From Cherax quadricarinatus (Eukaryota > Arthropoda > Malacostraca > Decapoda > Parastacidae), in contig NC_091357.1 in the NCBI RefSeq assembly GCF_038502225.1, positions 4,404,630 to 4,468,629 of the forward strand: a stretch of DNA of 64,000 nt. Reading direction: 5' to 3'. Within the stretch, counting starts at the first letter, position 1; every line of letters starts with the position of its first letter. Shown here piece by piece: positions 1 through 11,588 of the stretch. A model generated the notes under the pieces. The model saw only the letters and a program-made list of their open reading frames with translations, did no database searches and was not told the origin of the DNA. Position numbers and translations under genes: made by a program.

Positions 1-690
1 CCCTCATTCCTAAGTAGCCTTCTGTTTTTCTTTTCTCCCCCTCCCTCCCCATTGCTCTTCCCCGAGTCGTCTTCCCACAAGCCAAGCGGTGAATGGAGCC
101 TCTGTTTGACAGGCTCCGGTAATGACCTTGGTTAATTTTTTTCCACAGGACTGGTTCAGGCTTCGAGGATCAAGGTTCTTACTGATGAAGGTCTTTACTG
201 ACGAGCTGAAGATCGATGGTTGGGTTAACTTTGTGGTCATGACAGGAGAGGACTCGTGTTGTACACAAGTTACCAAGCAAATCCTGTGTCTTCACTAAGT
301 AATTTGTTCATGATTATGACCATGTATGTAGGTGTAGGTGGTTAATTTACTTTGTAACTTGGTCATGAGTGTGACCAGATCTACCTGGAGTTCATTACCT
401 TCGTACCTTGTTCAGCTATCAAAATTCTGTGGCCCAGTCCCAGGACCCATTATATACCTGTGTAATCTTCTGACTGCCGCCCAAAGGATGGGTATGGGAT
501 GCAGAAAGATAAATTAACAACTCCACTATGAAGTTCCATGTAATCCTTGTTAGTCTTCTACTGAGAGGTGTGTTTGGTTGGGCCACATTTCGCTATCTAC
601 TCGATCTCTCACTGTGCTCTTTAGGCCCCTATTCTAATTTGCTATTATGTACTCTGTGATCTAAAAGATCCTGGAGTGGCTAGCCCATAT
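1..690. other. unassigned intergenic or intronic sequence
   Basis: I see no convincing coding, RNA or named repeat signal here. The start is pyrimidine-rich and the rest is mixed-composition sequence with short reading frames lacking family motifs. Confidence 0.4.
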
Positions 691-815
691 TTACGCTCGA
701 CGAAAGGGCGTGTTTGGGATTCGTCCAGGATCCGGGAAATGAGTGTGCAGATGCCGAGGCAAAGGCTGCTATATCAAATTGGTATTGCAGCAGATTTCTG
801 GTGGTGTCCTTATGA
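690..815 (+). pseudogene. LINE RNase H domain remnant
   Basis: One frame from about position 714 reads a peptide containing DPGNECADAEAKAA and ends at a TGA at 813-815. This resembles the last conserved block of the RNase H domain found in I/Jockey-type LINEs (usually P-G-N-E/K-x-A-D-x-x-A-K). Only about 34 codons remain, with no upstream catalytic residues visible. It is a fossil of a non-LTR retrotransposon. Confidence 0.5.
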
Positions 816-894
816 CCTACATACATTAATGCCATCAGGTAATGGTGGGCCCTACAGACAAGCACCATCTTACACAGGCATTGATATTAGGTGG

Positions 895-1300
895 GTTATT
901 AATTAGACACGTGTGCACCATCTGGGTATCATTATTTGTATACGTTTCGATATCAATACAAATTCAGTGACATAATGGGAAGACTGTAGAACTACATACA
1001 GAAGACGAGGTAGTCAGTCCCTCAGCCTGGAAGTTGGTGATGAGCACTGTTGTGCTGAGAGACTGATTACCTTGTCTTGTACACAAATAACCCCCACATA
1101 GGAAAGAGGAGCTTACGACGACGTTTCGGTCCGACTTTGACCATTTACAAAGTCTTATGCTTACAGTTCAACAATCTTCCCATTATGTCCTTAAATTTGC
1201 ACTGATAAAACCACTGGATGTCGAAACGTCTACAAATAAAGCTACCCAGATGTTGCACATATCTAATTTTTTTTATCTTGTCAGTATTGTATACTATGAC
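895..1300. repeat. hairpin repeat family F with nested family C copy
   Basis: Inverted arms at 901-960 and about 1195-1265 share the ATCTGGGTATC/GATACCCAGAT-type sequence and a GTTTCG/CGAAACG core. A family C arm (AAATAACCC..CACATA, then GACGTTTCGGTCC) lies between them at 1079-1150. The arrangement suggests one hairpin element inserted into another. Confidence 0.6.
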
Positions 1301-1341
1301 GCATTATGTGGGTCTCTCTCTCTCCTCTTTCAACAAGACTC

Positions 1342-1503
1342 CCCTCAAGGAAGGTTCCTTGATGTTGGTGAAGGGCTCTTGATTTAGGGAATTGGATCTG
1401 TGCTCCAGTTCCCCGAATTAAGCCTGAATGCCTTCCACATCCCCCCCCCCCCAGGCGCTGTATAATCCTCCGGGTTTAGCGCTTCCCCCTTGATTAATAA
1501 TAA
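1342..1503 (+). mobile_element. SINE-alpha copy 1
   Basis: This 162-base element starts CCCTCAAGGAAGGTTCCTTG and ends in a TTAGCGCTTC block plus a (TAA)-rich tail. It is flanked by the direct repeat TTTCAACAAGACTC at 1328-1341 and 1504-1517. The same element occurs at 15031, 39011 and 51271. A polyC run (1440-1452) interrupts the middle. The flanking duplication shows insertion by target-primed reverse transcription. Confidence 0.85.
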
Positions 1504-1766
1504 TTTCAACAAGACTCGTCATTGTTAGACAATTTTCAGTAGATAATTTGACGTGCACGAGCGCGCACACCTCAGTGTCAAACTGATAGCTCGCTGTTGG
1601 CTGAGAGACAGATTTCAGTGTCGGCCTTTTCGCCTTTTCAGTTTTTTTTTAGAATCTCTTAATATTAAAAATTAGATTTCTATTTAAACTTGTTTGAATA
1701 TTTATTTTTCGTCTGTGTGTGTGATTTTTTTTAATTTTATCCTGTGTTTTTATGTTTGTGTTTACG

Positions 1767-1905
1767 TTTTATTGTGGCAACGTTTCGCTCTCCAGGAGCT
1801 TTGTCAAGCCTGGAGGGCGAAACGTTGCCACAATAAAATGTCACATTAGTTGCATTTGTGTTCTTTTACTTAACATATTGTCGGTAATCCTAGCAATATT
1901 AATAC
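1767..1905. repeat. hairpin repeat family A
   Basis: A fold-back: GGCAACGTTTCGC near 1777 pairs with GCGAAACGTTGCC near 1818. The distal part carries the family A tail ACATATTGTCGGTAAT. Confidence 0.75.
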
Positions 1906-1959
1906 AGTCTTGTACTACGTCTTGCTCGCTTATCTTCACCTCTCTCACATAACTTTCTC

Positions 1960-4300
1960 AGTCCATCAGTTCACACCAGACCTCTCAGTGTTAGGTCTCA
2001 TAAGTAAGGCTCGCGTCAAGGCAGTTTTATTTTATATAAATGGAGCACTAAAGCAAACTTCTCCATTTAGAATACCTGTACCTCCTAAACCCAGCCTCAA
2101 CACCCTAGGATTTGACCCCTTCAGGGGGCATTTCTGGGTGAAGATGAAATTCATTGGAAAATCTACCTTACACTGCAATTGACGACGTGATCAGGTCCCT
2201 TCACAATCGAATAATTGATGCTACTAATGCAACTTGCCAATCAGCTTCAACCAAGATCTACCAACAATATAAACCTACGAGGGAAATTAGAGACGGTATG
2301 AGAAATTATCAAACAGAATGTTGAAGGCATCTTCAAACGCGGCAACCACCAGTAGCTACATTCAATAGATTGAGGCTCTTATTAATTACCATGATTAGTC
2401 ATCACAAGTGTGACTTATGGAAATTGCTAGTTCTAAAAACTAATCAGTATAAACGAGAGCCTGCAAAATTTTGGAGTAAGATTCGGCAACTTTTAGGTGC
2501 AAAACACAAGGCTCCTACCTACCTGATTCATACCTTCACTGATGATGATGATGAAGAGGTTGAGATTAAACTGGATGATCCACAGGACCAGGCTAATTTG
2601 ATGGGTGATGTTTGGGAGAAAATTCTCTCCCACAATAACAGTCGTCGATTTAACAATAATCACTATCAGTTGGTCAATGAATGAAGAGATGAGAACTTAG
2701 CTGATCTACAACCACTACCTTCCATCGATACTTCAACTCTTGAAGATACCCACCCGCTTACTAGACCTATCACACTACTTGAGATGAGTCAGGTTATTGG
2801 AAGAATGCGAAATAGAGCCCCTGGTCTCTCTGGAATAACAAACAAAGTTCCTACCCAGAAATTGTAAACAGTCCTTGGTTAATATCTTTAATGCCATCTT
2901 GGCCTCAGGACATTTTCCAGTTGTTTTTAAGACTGCTAGGATGATCTTTCTTGCTAAACCCAATAAAGACATCCATCAACCAGAAAACTATAGACCTATA
3001 TCCTTACTTGAAGTCACTGGGAAAGTTCTTGAAAAGATCATTTCCAACAGAATGAACTACTATATGGAGTTTAACCACCTTTTTACTGAAAAACAATTTG
3101 GCTTTAGGACACATAGAGGAACCCATCATGCAATAAATATTTTTGATACTGTAGCGAGTGTAAAACATCAGGGCAATCTTACCCTAATTGCCACCAGAGA
3201 TGTTCATAAAGCTTTTGATAGCTTATGGCATGATGGTCTTATATACAAACTTATTGACCTACCTGACCATAACTGGACCTTTCTCAGATTTATATATAAC
3301 TTCTTAATGCAAAGAAAAATCATTCCTACCTTTCATGGCAAGTCAACAGAGCCTTTTATACCGACAGCTGGTGTCCCACAAGATTCTTGTCTTAGTCCAA
3401 TTCTATTCAATATTTATGTGAATGATCTTCCTCAACCAGAATTTAATGATACAATTATAACGCAATTTGCAGATGATGTTATCCATGTCGTCTCGTCCAC
3501 TCCTGTAACAGGAAAATACAAATATGAAAGAGCCATAGAAAAAATTAATATTGAACTTCGTCGAACATCCAATTGGGAAAAGAAATGGAAAATTACGACT
3601 AACCCTGACAAAGTCCCGGTTAGCACGATAGGATGTTTTGCATCAACCATCGAAGATAAGGGGTGTATCTCCATCAGAGGTACACCTGTAGCCATTAGAA
3701 ATCCTAACAAGATCTTGGGATATGAAATAGACAGACATCTCACGTCAATAAAAAGATCAACATAGCCAAAGCCGGTCTTAGCAGTCTCTTTAGATTTAAT
3801 CAAGCCCCTTCACATGTCAAAAAACATCTGTATAAAATGATAAGACCAATACTCGAATACCCATGTCTCTCAATGTCGTTAACAACAAAGATCAACATGC
3901 TAAAGTTGCAACGGGTCCAGAATAGAGATCTCAGCTTTATTACGGGCACCAGGAGGAGAGAGAGTCAAAATGGCAGATTTACACGTACAACAGGATATTA
4001 CTGCCTTAAATGTGCGCCTTGATACGCTGAAGAAGGGAGAACTCTATGCAATGCAAGAACTCGCATACCAGATAGAGAACATCCTCTCTAAATTGAAAAT
4101 ACCACTGACTATATCATTAATACTCCTCCTCACAGGACCCAAAGAATGACTCTCCCACAGAGGGTCCGTCGCTCCATCCATAAAGACGATTACCATCGAC
4201 CAATGATCTTGAGCAACCTCCCAGCAGATGAAGACGATTGGGTAACACCAGAACCCTTGTATGTCTACTAAGAAAATCATCGCCCCCAATTAGAGAGATA
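1960..4300 (+). pseudogene. Jockey/I-like LINE, 5'-truncated, decayed ORF2
   Basis: This is a non-LTR retrotransposon reverse transcriptase broken into several frames. The linker region between endonuclease and RT runs from about 2160 and contains RNRAPGLSGI near 2810. The RT core lies in an open stretch at 2875-3765 with RPISLLEVTGKVLEK, DVHKAFDSL (first catalytic Asp), GVPQDSCLSPILFNIY and QFADDV (catalytic FADD box). A thumb-like segment follows at 3765-3930 (RPILEYPCLS, KLQRVQNR), and a C-terminal tail is readable to about 4270. The endonuclease is largely missing, so the copy is 5'-truncated. Stops and frame changes near 2335, 2684, 2868 and 3763 show it is dead. An A-rich stretch at 4445-4463 may mark the 3' end. 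Confidence 0.85.
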
Positions 4301-4835
4301 TCTTATATAACATTCTACCGTTAAAATTATGCTACATTTACTATGGCGGGACACCACCTTGTAAGAAGCTAACGTGTCAAGTAATTCTTTACAAACTGTC
4401 CAGATTACAGACTTGTCTTGTTTAAATATTCGTTATGCAATCGCAAAAAAAAGAAAAAAAAATTGCAACTTGTATATCTACTACCAATAATTCAGAGTCA
4501 TGTACTTATATATCAGTTATATCTATGTGACTGATGGGTTAGTATTATACCACTTCAAGAATTTTCTATTATTACACATACACTTTTTAAATTGCACCAA
4601 AGTGGTTGTGTCACTTACCTTTTATATCCTACCTCACTCCCCCCTCCCACCCTTTTCCAATATTTCTATCCTTACCCATCCTTCTTCCTTACCCATCCTT
4701 CTTCCTTACCCATCCTTTTTCCTTACCCATCTTACCAAAGACTCTGGTCATAAGAATCGAATCGAGCACTAAAGTTGTACGGCACTTGGGAAAATAGGAG
4801 ATAATTAGGTTTGATTTTATTTGATTATGAGCTAT
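4301..4835. other. AT-rich spacer with short pyrimidine tandem
   Basis: A-rich sequence at 4445-4463 may be the 3' tail of the preceding LINE. At 4670-4735 a CTTACCCATCCTTCTTC-like unit of about 17 bases is repeated four times. Nothing else is recognised. Confidence 0.4.
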
Positions 4836-4839
4836 TCAT

Positions 4840-5060
4840 CAGGTTACCTATTAAAGTCCTTGGGTCCTGTTGAGGTCCTTAGGTCCTTCCCTAGGTTGCC
4901 CTCACAGCAGTCAGCTAAATCATACATACCTACTTACTGCTAGGTAAGCAGGGTCAGCAAGTGTAAGAAAACTTGTCCCTGTGCCCCGCCCAGGATGCTT
5001 CTAAAAACGGGTACCTATTTACTGCTAGGTGAGCCGGGGCAGGTGTATGGTGAATAAGGT
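4840..5060 (+). mobile_element. SINE-beta fragment
   Basis: It contains the family blocks CCCAGGATGCT, GGTACCTATTTACTGCTAGG and CAGGTGTA that recur at 6520, 38680, 45135, 49060 and 61045. No clear termini or target duplication are visible. Confidence 0.5.
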
Positions 5061-5154
5061 CTTCAATATTTAGCCCACGTGTGAGGGGTGACTAATGCAA
5101 GTCCACACGCGTGTACAGAATTAATTGTATTGGATTGTTTTTCCCGCCAAAGGT

Positions 5155-5330
5155 GCTGGTTTATTGTGTATCCCACATCCATCCTGTGGACGGTAGTATC
5201 TAGTTCATTGTATACCCCATATCCATCCTGTGGACAGTAGTATCTAGTTCATTGTATACCCCATATCCATCCTGTGGACGGTAGTATCTAGTTCACTGTA
5301 TACCCCATATCTATCCTGTGGGCGGTAGTG
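5155..5330. repeat. 44-bp tandem repeat derived from a LINE 3' tail
   Basis: About four copies of a 44-base unit with CCATATCCATCCTGTGG and GTAGTATCTAGTTCA. The same CCATATCC..CCTG block is the 3' tail of the LINE fragments at 14700, 17195, 32108 and 43939, so the tandem grew from a LINE end. Confidence 0.75.
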
Positions 5331-5960
5331 CCAGTATGCCGTGCTCACCATATCTCTCCTGGGTGTTCATTTTGTCCTGGCCCCGGATACTTCTATCCAG
5401 CTTGTACCCACAACATTCAGTTGTTAAGTTGTCTCCACATGTGACAAAGGGTGTTGGTACCCAGACAATGTTGGTGTCCCGGGAAACAAACGTGGAGATT
5501 TCAAGCTTGCTCTTTTGAGCAGACTTCTGCGTTGCTGTGACTTCATGGACTACATACACAGTTATATCCTAGGGAAGTGGATGGCCCGGTGGACACTGCA
5601 GACTGGGAACAAGTCATACAGGGTGTTTGACCCTTCTTTATCAACAGGAATCGCCACTTCGAGGTGAATCTCTGTCGATTAAGAATCTGGCACACACGTC
5701 TCGGCCATAGCCACCTTTTTGTGTAGCTTGCAGCAGGCATTTGACTGTAGAACACATTTTAACTGCAAATAACTTAGGTCTTTTCTCTTTCGTCATAGTT
5801 TTTATAATTACTCTACAGCCTATTGAGTATATGGGAATTTACACGAGAGTCTTTTGACATTGACAGATGAATGGGATTTCTAACTGATGCTTATGATTTT
5901 AACTATTTTTGTGGTGTTATGATTTGCTTGTGAGGGACCGCAAGAGCGCCAAATGTTAAG
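5310..5960 (+). pseudogene. I-clade LINE RNase H and C-terminus, copy 1
   Basis: A readable frame near 5440-5760 has DNVGVPGNKRGDF (RNase H final block) followed by LGKWMARWTLQTGNK and a stretch ending QAFDCRTHF, typical of the tail between RNase H and the terminal zinc-finger-like region. In-frame stops interrupt it near 5665. A homologous copy lies at 6940-7560. The parent is an RNase H-bearing LINE; which clade is inference. Confidence 0.6.
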
Positions 5961-6429
5961 GTGAGTCTCCACTCGCCTAGGTACCTTCCTCGAACGTTTC
6001 CACTCTCCAAGGTTTCAGTTCTTTATTTTATTATTGGTTCCTAAGGTGGTGGTTGTGAGTGACGTCTGCAGGTGTCCAGCCTTGGCAACATTTTGTTTCA
6101 GTTCGTGTGTTAGAGGTAAAGTAAGGTATCCTGAATGTTGACGTCCAGGTGGATCATGGCTGAATGACCCTTGTAAAGTCACTAAGCCTTTAAATTTAAC
6201 ACGGTAATGGCCGGTACAGTTGATCTTTTGAGTAAACCAATCACCTTTCACAACACTTTGTATATAGTTTGACCAGAACTTTTGTGTATACTTTGACCAG
6301 GACCTTTGTACGTAGTATAACCAGTAGTTTTGTATAGTTTGACTAGGACCTTTGTCCGTAGTTTAAAAAACTTTCGTATATATTTTAACCAGGATTTATA
6401 CATTTAATAAAAATAATGACCCTTATTAT

Positions 6430-6860
6430 TAAGCGCAGACACCAGTTATTCAGTAGTTGCATTTTGTACTGCTTGAAAAACATTAAAAGCTTAAGGACAC
6501 ATTCAGTGTTATTAACACCGCCGCCAGATCTATGAGGGAGGGTGGTTGTTTATCCTCACTGATTGCCGGTGAGGACTAATGGGGGTCGATCCCGGCACGG
6601 GTGAAACATTGGGCATGTTACCTTGCACCTGCTGTCCCTGTTAACCTAGCAGGAAGTAGGTACCTGGGCGTTAGTCGACTGTTGTAGGTCGCTTCCTGAG
6701 GAACAAGATTAATCTAAGTTGCCAGAAATGATCTGCATAACCAGGGGCTTTTTATATAGTATGTCAGTGATGTCGGCTAGGTCTGTATCGGTTGTACTGC
6801 GCTGTATGACCCCTGTAGGTTTAGCGTTTCTTTTTTATAATGTATTAGTTGTATCATGCA
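6430..6860 (+). mobile_element. SINE-beta, composite copy with tail
   Basis: The head at about 6520 has a tRNA promoter B-box-like GGGTCGATCCC at 6574. Then come GTACCTGGGCGTTAGTCGACTG, the family's diagnostic block, and a tail (GATCTGCATAACCAGGGGCT, GTCAGTGATGTCGGCTAGG) shared with the minus-strand copy at 48945-49210. The end GTAGGTTTAGCGTTTC resembles the SINE-alpha 3' end. A tRNA-derived SINE is the likely class. Confidence 0.6.
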
Positions 6861-6872
6861 CTTGTAGAAATC

Positions 6873-6874
<2 letters not shown>

Positions 6875-6917
<43 letters not shown>

Positions 6918-6920
6918 GCT
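6875..6920. repeat. (ATT)n microsatellite
   Basis: About 15 uninterrupted TTA/ATT units, ending at TATGCTATTATTG. Confidence 0.95.
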
Positions 6921-6939
6921 ATTATTGTTGTACGGAGTC

Positions 6940-7560
6940 ATCAAGAGTCCTGTGTGTTCAATGTGGAACTTCGACGCAGTCTTCGCTACTCTTTTTCTGA
7001 TAGCTGGCTAGGTTCTCGGTTTACTGTGTACTCCAGTGTGCGCTGTCCGACCTTGCCTAGTATGCGTCTCCACTCTGTGATCCAGGAGATCCAAGAGTGG
7101 TTAGCGTGTCTCGATGCGCGTTACGAGGGTGTGGAGTTTAGGCCATGTTGGTGTCCAGAGAAATGAAAAGGGTGGGGGTGGAGGGGGGATGGCAGGGCTA
7201 AGACTGTTGTAACCAGCACACTCTACAGTAAATTTCTGCCTTACAGTGACTTCATGGGCCATATCCTTGGAAAATGGCGGGCCCGGTGGGCCCTGCAGAC
7301 TAGGAATAAGTTTGGTAGGATTTGGGTGTTTGGCCCGCCTCCTTCAACAGGAATTATTACACTGAGATGAATCTCTGTTCGACTGAGCATCGGGCACACA
7401 CACATCTCTCTCACCTGTTCGCAGGTCCTCCTGTTCTTCCCTGATGAATAAGACACTTGTGCAGTATTTGGGTAACTTGTAGACGTTTCGTTATCCAGTG
7501 GCTTTATCTTGTCGGTATTGAATGCCACTGATATACAGCTATTTTTTCTTGTTTAACTTG
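6940..7560 (+). pseudogene. I-clade LINE RNase H and C-terminus, copy 2
   Basis: Readable segments include VIQEIQEWLACLDARYEGVEF (RNase H region) at 7075-7140 and MGHILGKWRARWALQTRNKF near 7255-7315, the same block as copy 1 at 5310-5960. Frameshifts and stops separate them. Both copies are in the same orientation and end near a family F-like hairpin arm at 7450-7535. Confidence 0.6.
7450..7535 (-). repeat. hairpin repeat family F arm
   Basis: Contains GACGTTTCGTTATCCAGTGG then CTTTATCTTGTCGGTA. It is a single arm with the GTTTCG core, with no partner arm within 200 bases. Confidence 0.55.
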
Positions 7561-7919
7561 TGGCGGCAGACGGGGACATTTTAAGTGTGCTCTCGGTTTA
7601 AGTCTTATCGTCTTCATAGTTTTATAGCTACCGAGGTGCTTGCATGGACCTCGGGGAACTTTTAGAAAAATGTCTTGCCATTAATAATTTAACGGGGTTT
7701 CAATATATACAGGTTATTAAAAATTGGTATAGTAGTATTTATTTGTGATAAGTTTTTAAGTTCGTTACTTTTATTGTTTCTTAGTTGAATTTTTTTTTTG
7801 TCGTGTATTTTATATATCGTTTATGGCTGAGTTTTGAGTGACCTACGCGCTGTGGGTGGGTGAGAATTGGACCTGCCTAGCATGGGCCTGCAGCAATCTC
7901 CTCCTTTCTGATGTTCTTA
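7560..7919. other. unassigned AT-rich sequence
   Basis: No named feature seen. A short block at 7860-7895 (TTGGACCTGCCTAGCATGGG) is a CR1 3' untranslated region fragment. Confidence 0.4.
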
Positions 7920-8115
7920 AATGTTAGGTAAGAAGACACAAGTTCAACTAATGTGACATTTTGTTGTGGCAATGTTTCGCTCTCCAGGAGCTTCAAGCCA
8001 TAACGGCTTGATGAAGCTCCTGGAGAGCGAAACGTTGCCACAGTTAAATGTCACATTAGTTACACTTGTGTCCTCTTACCTAACATATTGTCGGTAATTC
8101 TACCAATGTTAATAC
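7920..8115. repeat. hairpin repeat family A, near-complete palindrome
   Basis: Two arms of about 80 bases face each other around CCATAACGG (7998-8006). The right arm holds a hammerhead-like core: CTTGATGA at 8007-8014, stem GCTC/GAGC, GAAACG at 8028-8033, with flanking GGC and GCC able to form a short stem I. Confidence 0.8.
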
Positions 8116-8560
8116 ATTGATAAATGTTACAACTACTGCGGTGCTACCTTACACAGTAGCTGAATGTTACATTTTGGAACGCCATGGTATAAAATCCAAC
8201 GTATGAACGTTATGTTGCGAAATTTAACACAAGGATAATATGTTAATATCCCACCTGCATTCTGTGTCATCAGGGGTAATTACAATGCAATTAACAAATA
8301 ATTTGAGGGTCATATCAGCAGTTTATTCGCCTCGGTATAGGGTGTAATGTGACGGGTAATTACTGATAAAGAATATTAATTAAGCTTATTACTTGTGGCG
8401 AAGCTGTGTTGATACCATGTTTGTTGGAGATAAATGGTATGAAATACCCACACGATGGAACAATAGACACAAATGTAGCGAAATGCGATTCTGTATTGAC
8501 TACGCTTCGCCCACACTGTGGGCTTTCTCAAGTCACAAACAGATCTACCTGATTGTAGAT
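8116..8560. other. unassigned sequence
   Basis: AT-rich sequence without recognised repeats or coding signal. A short frame at 8393-8587 is open but has no family motif. Confidence 0.35.
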
Positions 8561-8705
8561 GAATGGTTCAGAGAACCGACACGTTGATAAATTAGACACA
8601 TGTGCAACACTTGGGTATCTTTAATGAGGAAACGTTTCGCCTTTGTATGGACTGCTCATTAAAGGTACCCAAGTATTGCACATGTCTTAATTTATCAGAT
8701 CTACC
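8560..8705. repeat. hairpin repeat family B
   Basis: Inverted arms carry TTAGACACATGTGCAACACT and its complement around a GTTTCGCC core at 8632. The outer sequence AGAGAACCGAC is shared with the family B copy at 28388. Confidence 0.7.
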
Positions 8706-8706
8706 T

Positions 8707-9235
8707 GAGTTGAACTCTTCTCCAGGCTGAGGGAATTATCTTTCCCACTGAACATCTTGCAGGAAATTCTTCATGTTTGTGTAGTCCCTCCTGTTGTAGT
8801 TTGGCTTCTCCCATCCTACTCCTGCTTCCCTCTCCACTTGTAACTCTTCTATGTGTTCGAAGCTCAGAACCACGTGATCACTAGCTCCGAGGGGCCTTTC
8901 GTACGTAATCTCTGTCTGAACCTCAAGGTGAATACGAGGTCCAGTCTTGCTGGTTCATCCTCTCCTCTCTCTCTGGTAGGGTCCCTAACTTTGTTGGTGC
9001 ATGAGGTTTTCCAGTACCACCTCCATCATCTTGGCTCTCCATGTTTCGGGTCCCCCGAAATCTCCTTGTGATTTAAATCACCCATAAGTAGTTACTTTGC
9101 CTTGCCCATGTGAGCCCTTCTGGCCATCACAGCTAGTGTATCCACTATTGCTCTGTTGCTCTCTTCATATTCTTCTCTTTGCCTCCTGCTGTTCTGTGGT
9201 GGGTTGTACATTACTGCAATTACCACGTACGTACG
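8707..9235 (-). pseudogene. L2-like LINE endonuclease fragment
   Basis: Read on the minus strand, the frame gives VVIAVMYNPPQNSRRQ, then LLMGDLNHKEI (endonuclease GDxN catalytic block), EDEPARLDLVFT, SELVITW (degenerate SDHxxL block) and VGWEKPNYNRRDYTNMKNFL. This order is that of an APE-type endonuclease of L2/CR1 LINEs and the start of the linker. Stops and a frame change after MGKAK mark it as dead. The (GT)n block begins immediately 5' of the fragment. Confidence 0.75.
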
Positions 9236-9322
<87 letters not shown>

Positions 9323-9360
9323 TGCGTGTGTGTGTGTGTGTGTGCGCGCGCGTGCGTGCG
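9236..9360. repeat. (GT)n microsatellite
   Basis: About 60 GT units, degrading to GC-containing variants at the right end. Confidence 0.95.
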
Positions 9361-9780
9361 AAGGAGATTTAATGCACTCAGTCACTCGGTCTCCTCTCTT
9401 ACTCTTTTGGTCTGTAGTTTCTTTCTCTCTCTTTACTCATTTTACTTCTTGCTGTATTCAATTAACTTTTGTTTGATCTCGTATTTTACCCTCTCTTGTC
9501 TGTCTTGTTCCTCTTGCGTCAGCTACATAGCTTTCCCTCTACTGTCTCATCCCTGCTGCTTCCAACATTCTTGTGTCCTCTTTGATGCCTTCACTCTTCT
9601 GCCTCATATTTTCAGTTTTATCGTTTCCTCCCACCTCCACTCGTTTGTATTTTGTTTATATTCTCGTGTTCCCTCTCTTTGTATTGATTTTTTCCTCTTA
9701 GTTCATCTTTTCTTTTTCCTCTTGAGCTGTACAAGTCTCTTCTTATTCCTGTTCTTTGTCTTCACGTAATTATCCCATTC
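9361..9780. other. pyrimidine-rich spacer
   Basis: T/C-rich sequence with CTCTCT and TTCCTC runs. No coding motif recognised on either strand. Confidence 0.4.
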
Positions 9781-11230
9781 TCTCTCTCTCTTTCATCTTC
9801 TGGTCAGATGGGTATCCAAATATTTCTTCTCCAATGCAAAATCCATCGTGAAAGCCACGTCCAGTATAAGACATTTCTTTAAAGATGATGGAGCTGACAC
9901 TGATGACAATAAGGAAATGAGAGAAATACTTAAGTCACATGACAAACCAGTTTTTCATGAATGAGACTCCAAACACTACCAACATCTTCACAGTTTCTGA
10001 CGTAGTCCTTCGAAGAAGCCACTGACAACATGCCCATGTATTCTGTTCCAGACCCAGACTCGTGGAATTTCACATTGATCAGAAAATTATATGAAGCCGC
10101 TAAGGCCTTTAGTATCTTACGGAGAAGCCTGGACACAGGTGTCATCCCACACTCGTTCAAAATCACTGATATTTCCCCACTTCACAAAGGTGGCAGTAAA
10201 GAGATTATGGATAACTATTGGCCAACAAGCAAAACTTCACACATCAAAATCTTAGAACGAGCCTTAGGAATCAAATTTGCTAATCACATAGTCGCAACAG
10301 CTGCTCAGTCTAGGGCAGCTTAGGTTTAGGGCAGGTCGCCCCTGCCCTTCACAACTGCTAGACCATTACGATTCGTCCTGGATGCTCATGAACACAAGCT
10401 GAATGCTGATGTAGTGTTCGACAAGTGTGACCATGGTGTGAGTGTACACAAAGGTGTACAAAAGGGACAACTGGAAAAGTTGGCAGATGGATATTTAACA
10501 TCTTAACAAATAAAACCCAGATAATAGTAAACGGAATGGAGGAGGAGGAGGAGGAGGAGGAGGCTGCCGCAATGAAAAGTTCTGTTCCTCAAGGCACAAT
10601 ACTCGCCCCATTCCTGTTTCTCATTCTTATGTTCGACATTGACAGAGAGATAAATCATAGCACCGTAACATCTTTTACTAATAACACCATTATCTCTGAG
10701 AGTGGAGTCCGTTGAAGACACAAATCATCAGGCTGTTATAAATAATCTTGCAGTGAGCCTCAGACAAAAATATGATGTTTAAAGAGGACAAGTTTCAGTT
10801 GCTCCGCTGCGGAGCAAATCATTCAATAGAGCGAAAGTTTCCATGTGCGAGACTCGGGAGTAATGATGACAAGATCTTCCATTTAAGGCTCATTACAACG
10901 CCACTGCTTCCGCAAGGAAAAATGATTGGGTGGATAGCTAAAACTTTCAAGACAACAGATGCTAAACCAATGATGTTCTTCAAGTAACTTGTTCTCTCCG
11001 GGCTGGAATATTGGTGTGTACTAACTGCTCCCTTCAAGGCAGACGAAGTTCCTGAGCTGGAAAATCTAGAGAGTTTTCACTTCCAGTATACACTCTCTCA
11101 AGCATCTCAACTAAAGATCACGCTTGAAGGCCTTTCAACTGTATTCCTTGGATTGGATGCGAGAAAGGTACATAATATACACCTGGAAAGTCCTGGAGGG
11201 ACTGGTCTTGTACGTCAATAATTAAATAAC
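9780..11230 (+). pseudogene. L2/CR1-like LINE reverse transcriptase, decayed
   Basis: Segments in order: a linker near 9830-9960, LDTGVIPHSFKITDISPLHK and TSHIKILERALG (RT blocks 1-2) at 10125-10270, a FRAGR-like block just after the stop near 10320, KCDHGV near 10425, then NKTQIIVNGMEE followed by VPQGTILAPFLF (RT block 4) near 10585. TSFTNN near 10670 replaces the FADD catalytic box. WIAKTFKTTDAKPMM and a thumb-like region run to about 11215. A (GGA)n expansion at 10540-10562 lies inside the coding region. Many stops: non-functional. Confidence 0.75.
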
Positions 11231-11264
11231 CCCGTATGACAAGACTTGTCAAATTGTACAAAAT

Positions 11265-11410
11265 GCCTTCAAGAAAAAGCAGGTGCGATTGGGGGTAACG
11301 TTTTCACCACGAGTAGCTTCATCGTTGAGACTGAAGAAGCCCCTCGTGGCGAAACGTTTTCTTAAAAAATTGTCCAAAACTGTACACAAGTGTCCTTTTC
11401 CACAGTGACT
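11265..11410. repeat. hairpin repeat family I
   Basis: Left arm GTAACGTTTTCACCACGAG pairs loosely with the right arm CTCGTGGCGAAACGTT. Box CTGAAGA at 11331-11337, stem GCC/GGC, GAAACG at 11351-11356. Confidence 0.65.
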
Positions 11411-11588
11411 GTCTTGTTCGGGGAAGCTGTCATAACCAAGCCGATGATGCTGTTTTGTCTGCGGCCAGAGGACGAACGTGGAAGCCGGAAGAAACAGCAA
11501 ATCTGTATCGGTTTTCCTGAGATGAAGATGTTTGTGTGAAGGACAGCCATCTTGATCCCGGGAAGAAGAATTACTGTCACTGTTGAGG

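Noticed and set aside
9097..9769. Membrane-protein-like frames near the (GT)n tract
   Set aside because: Translations of (GT)n and pyrimidine-rich DNA; the minus strand here holds an L2-like endonuclease remnant instead.
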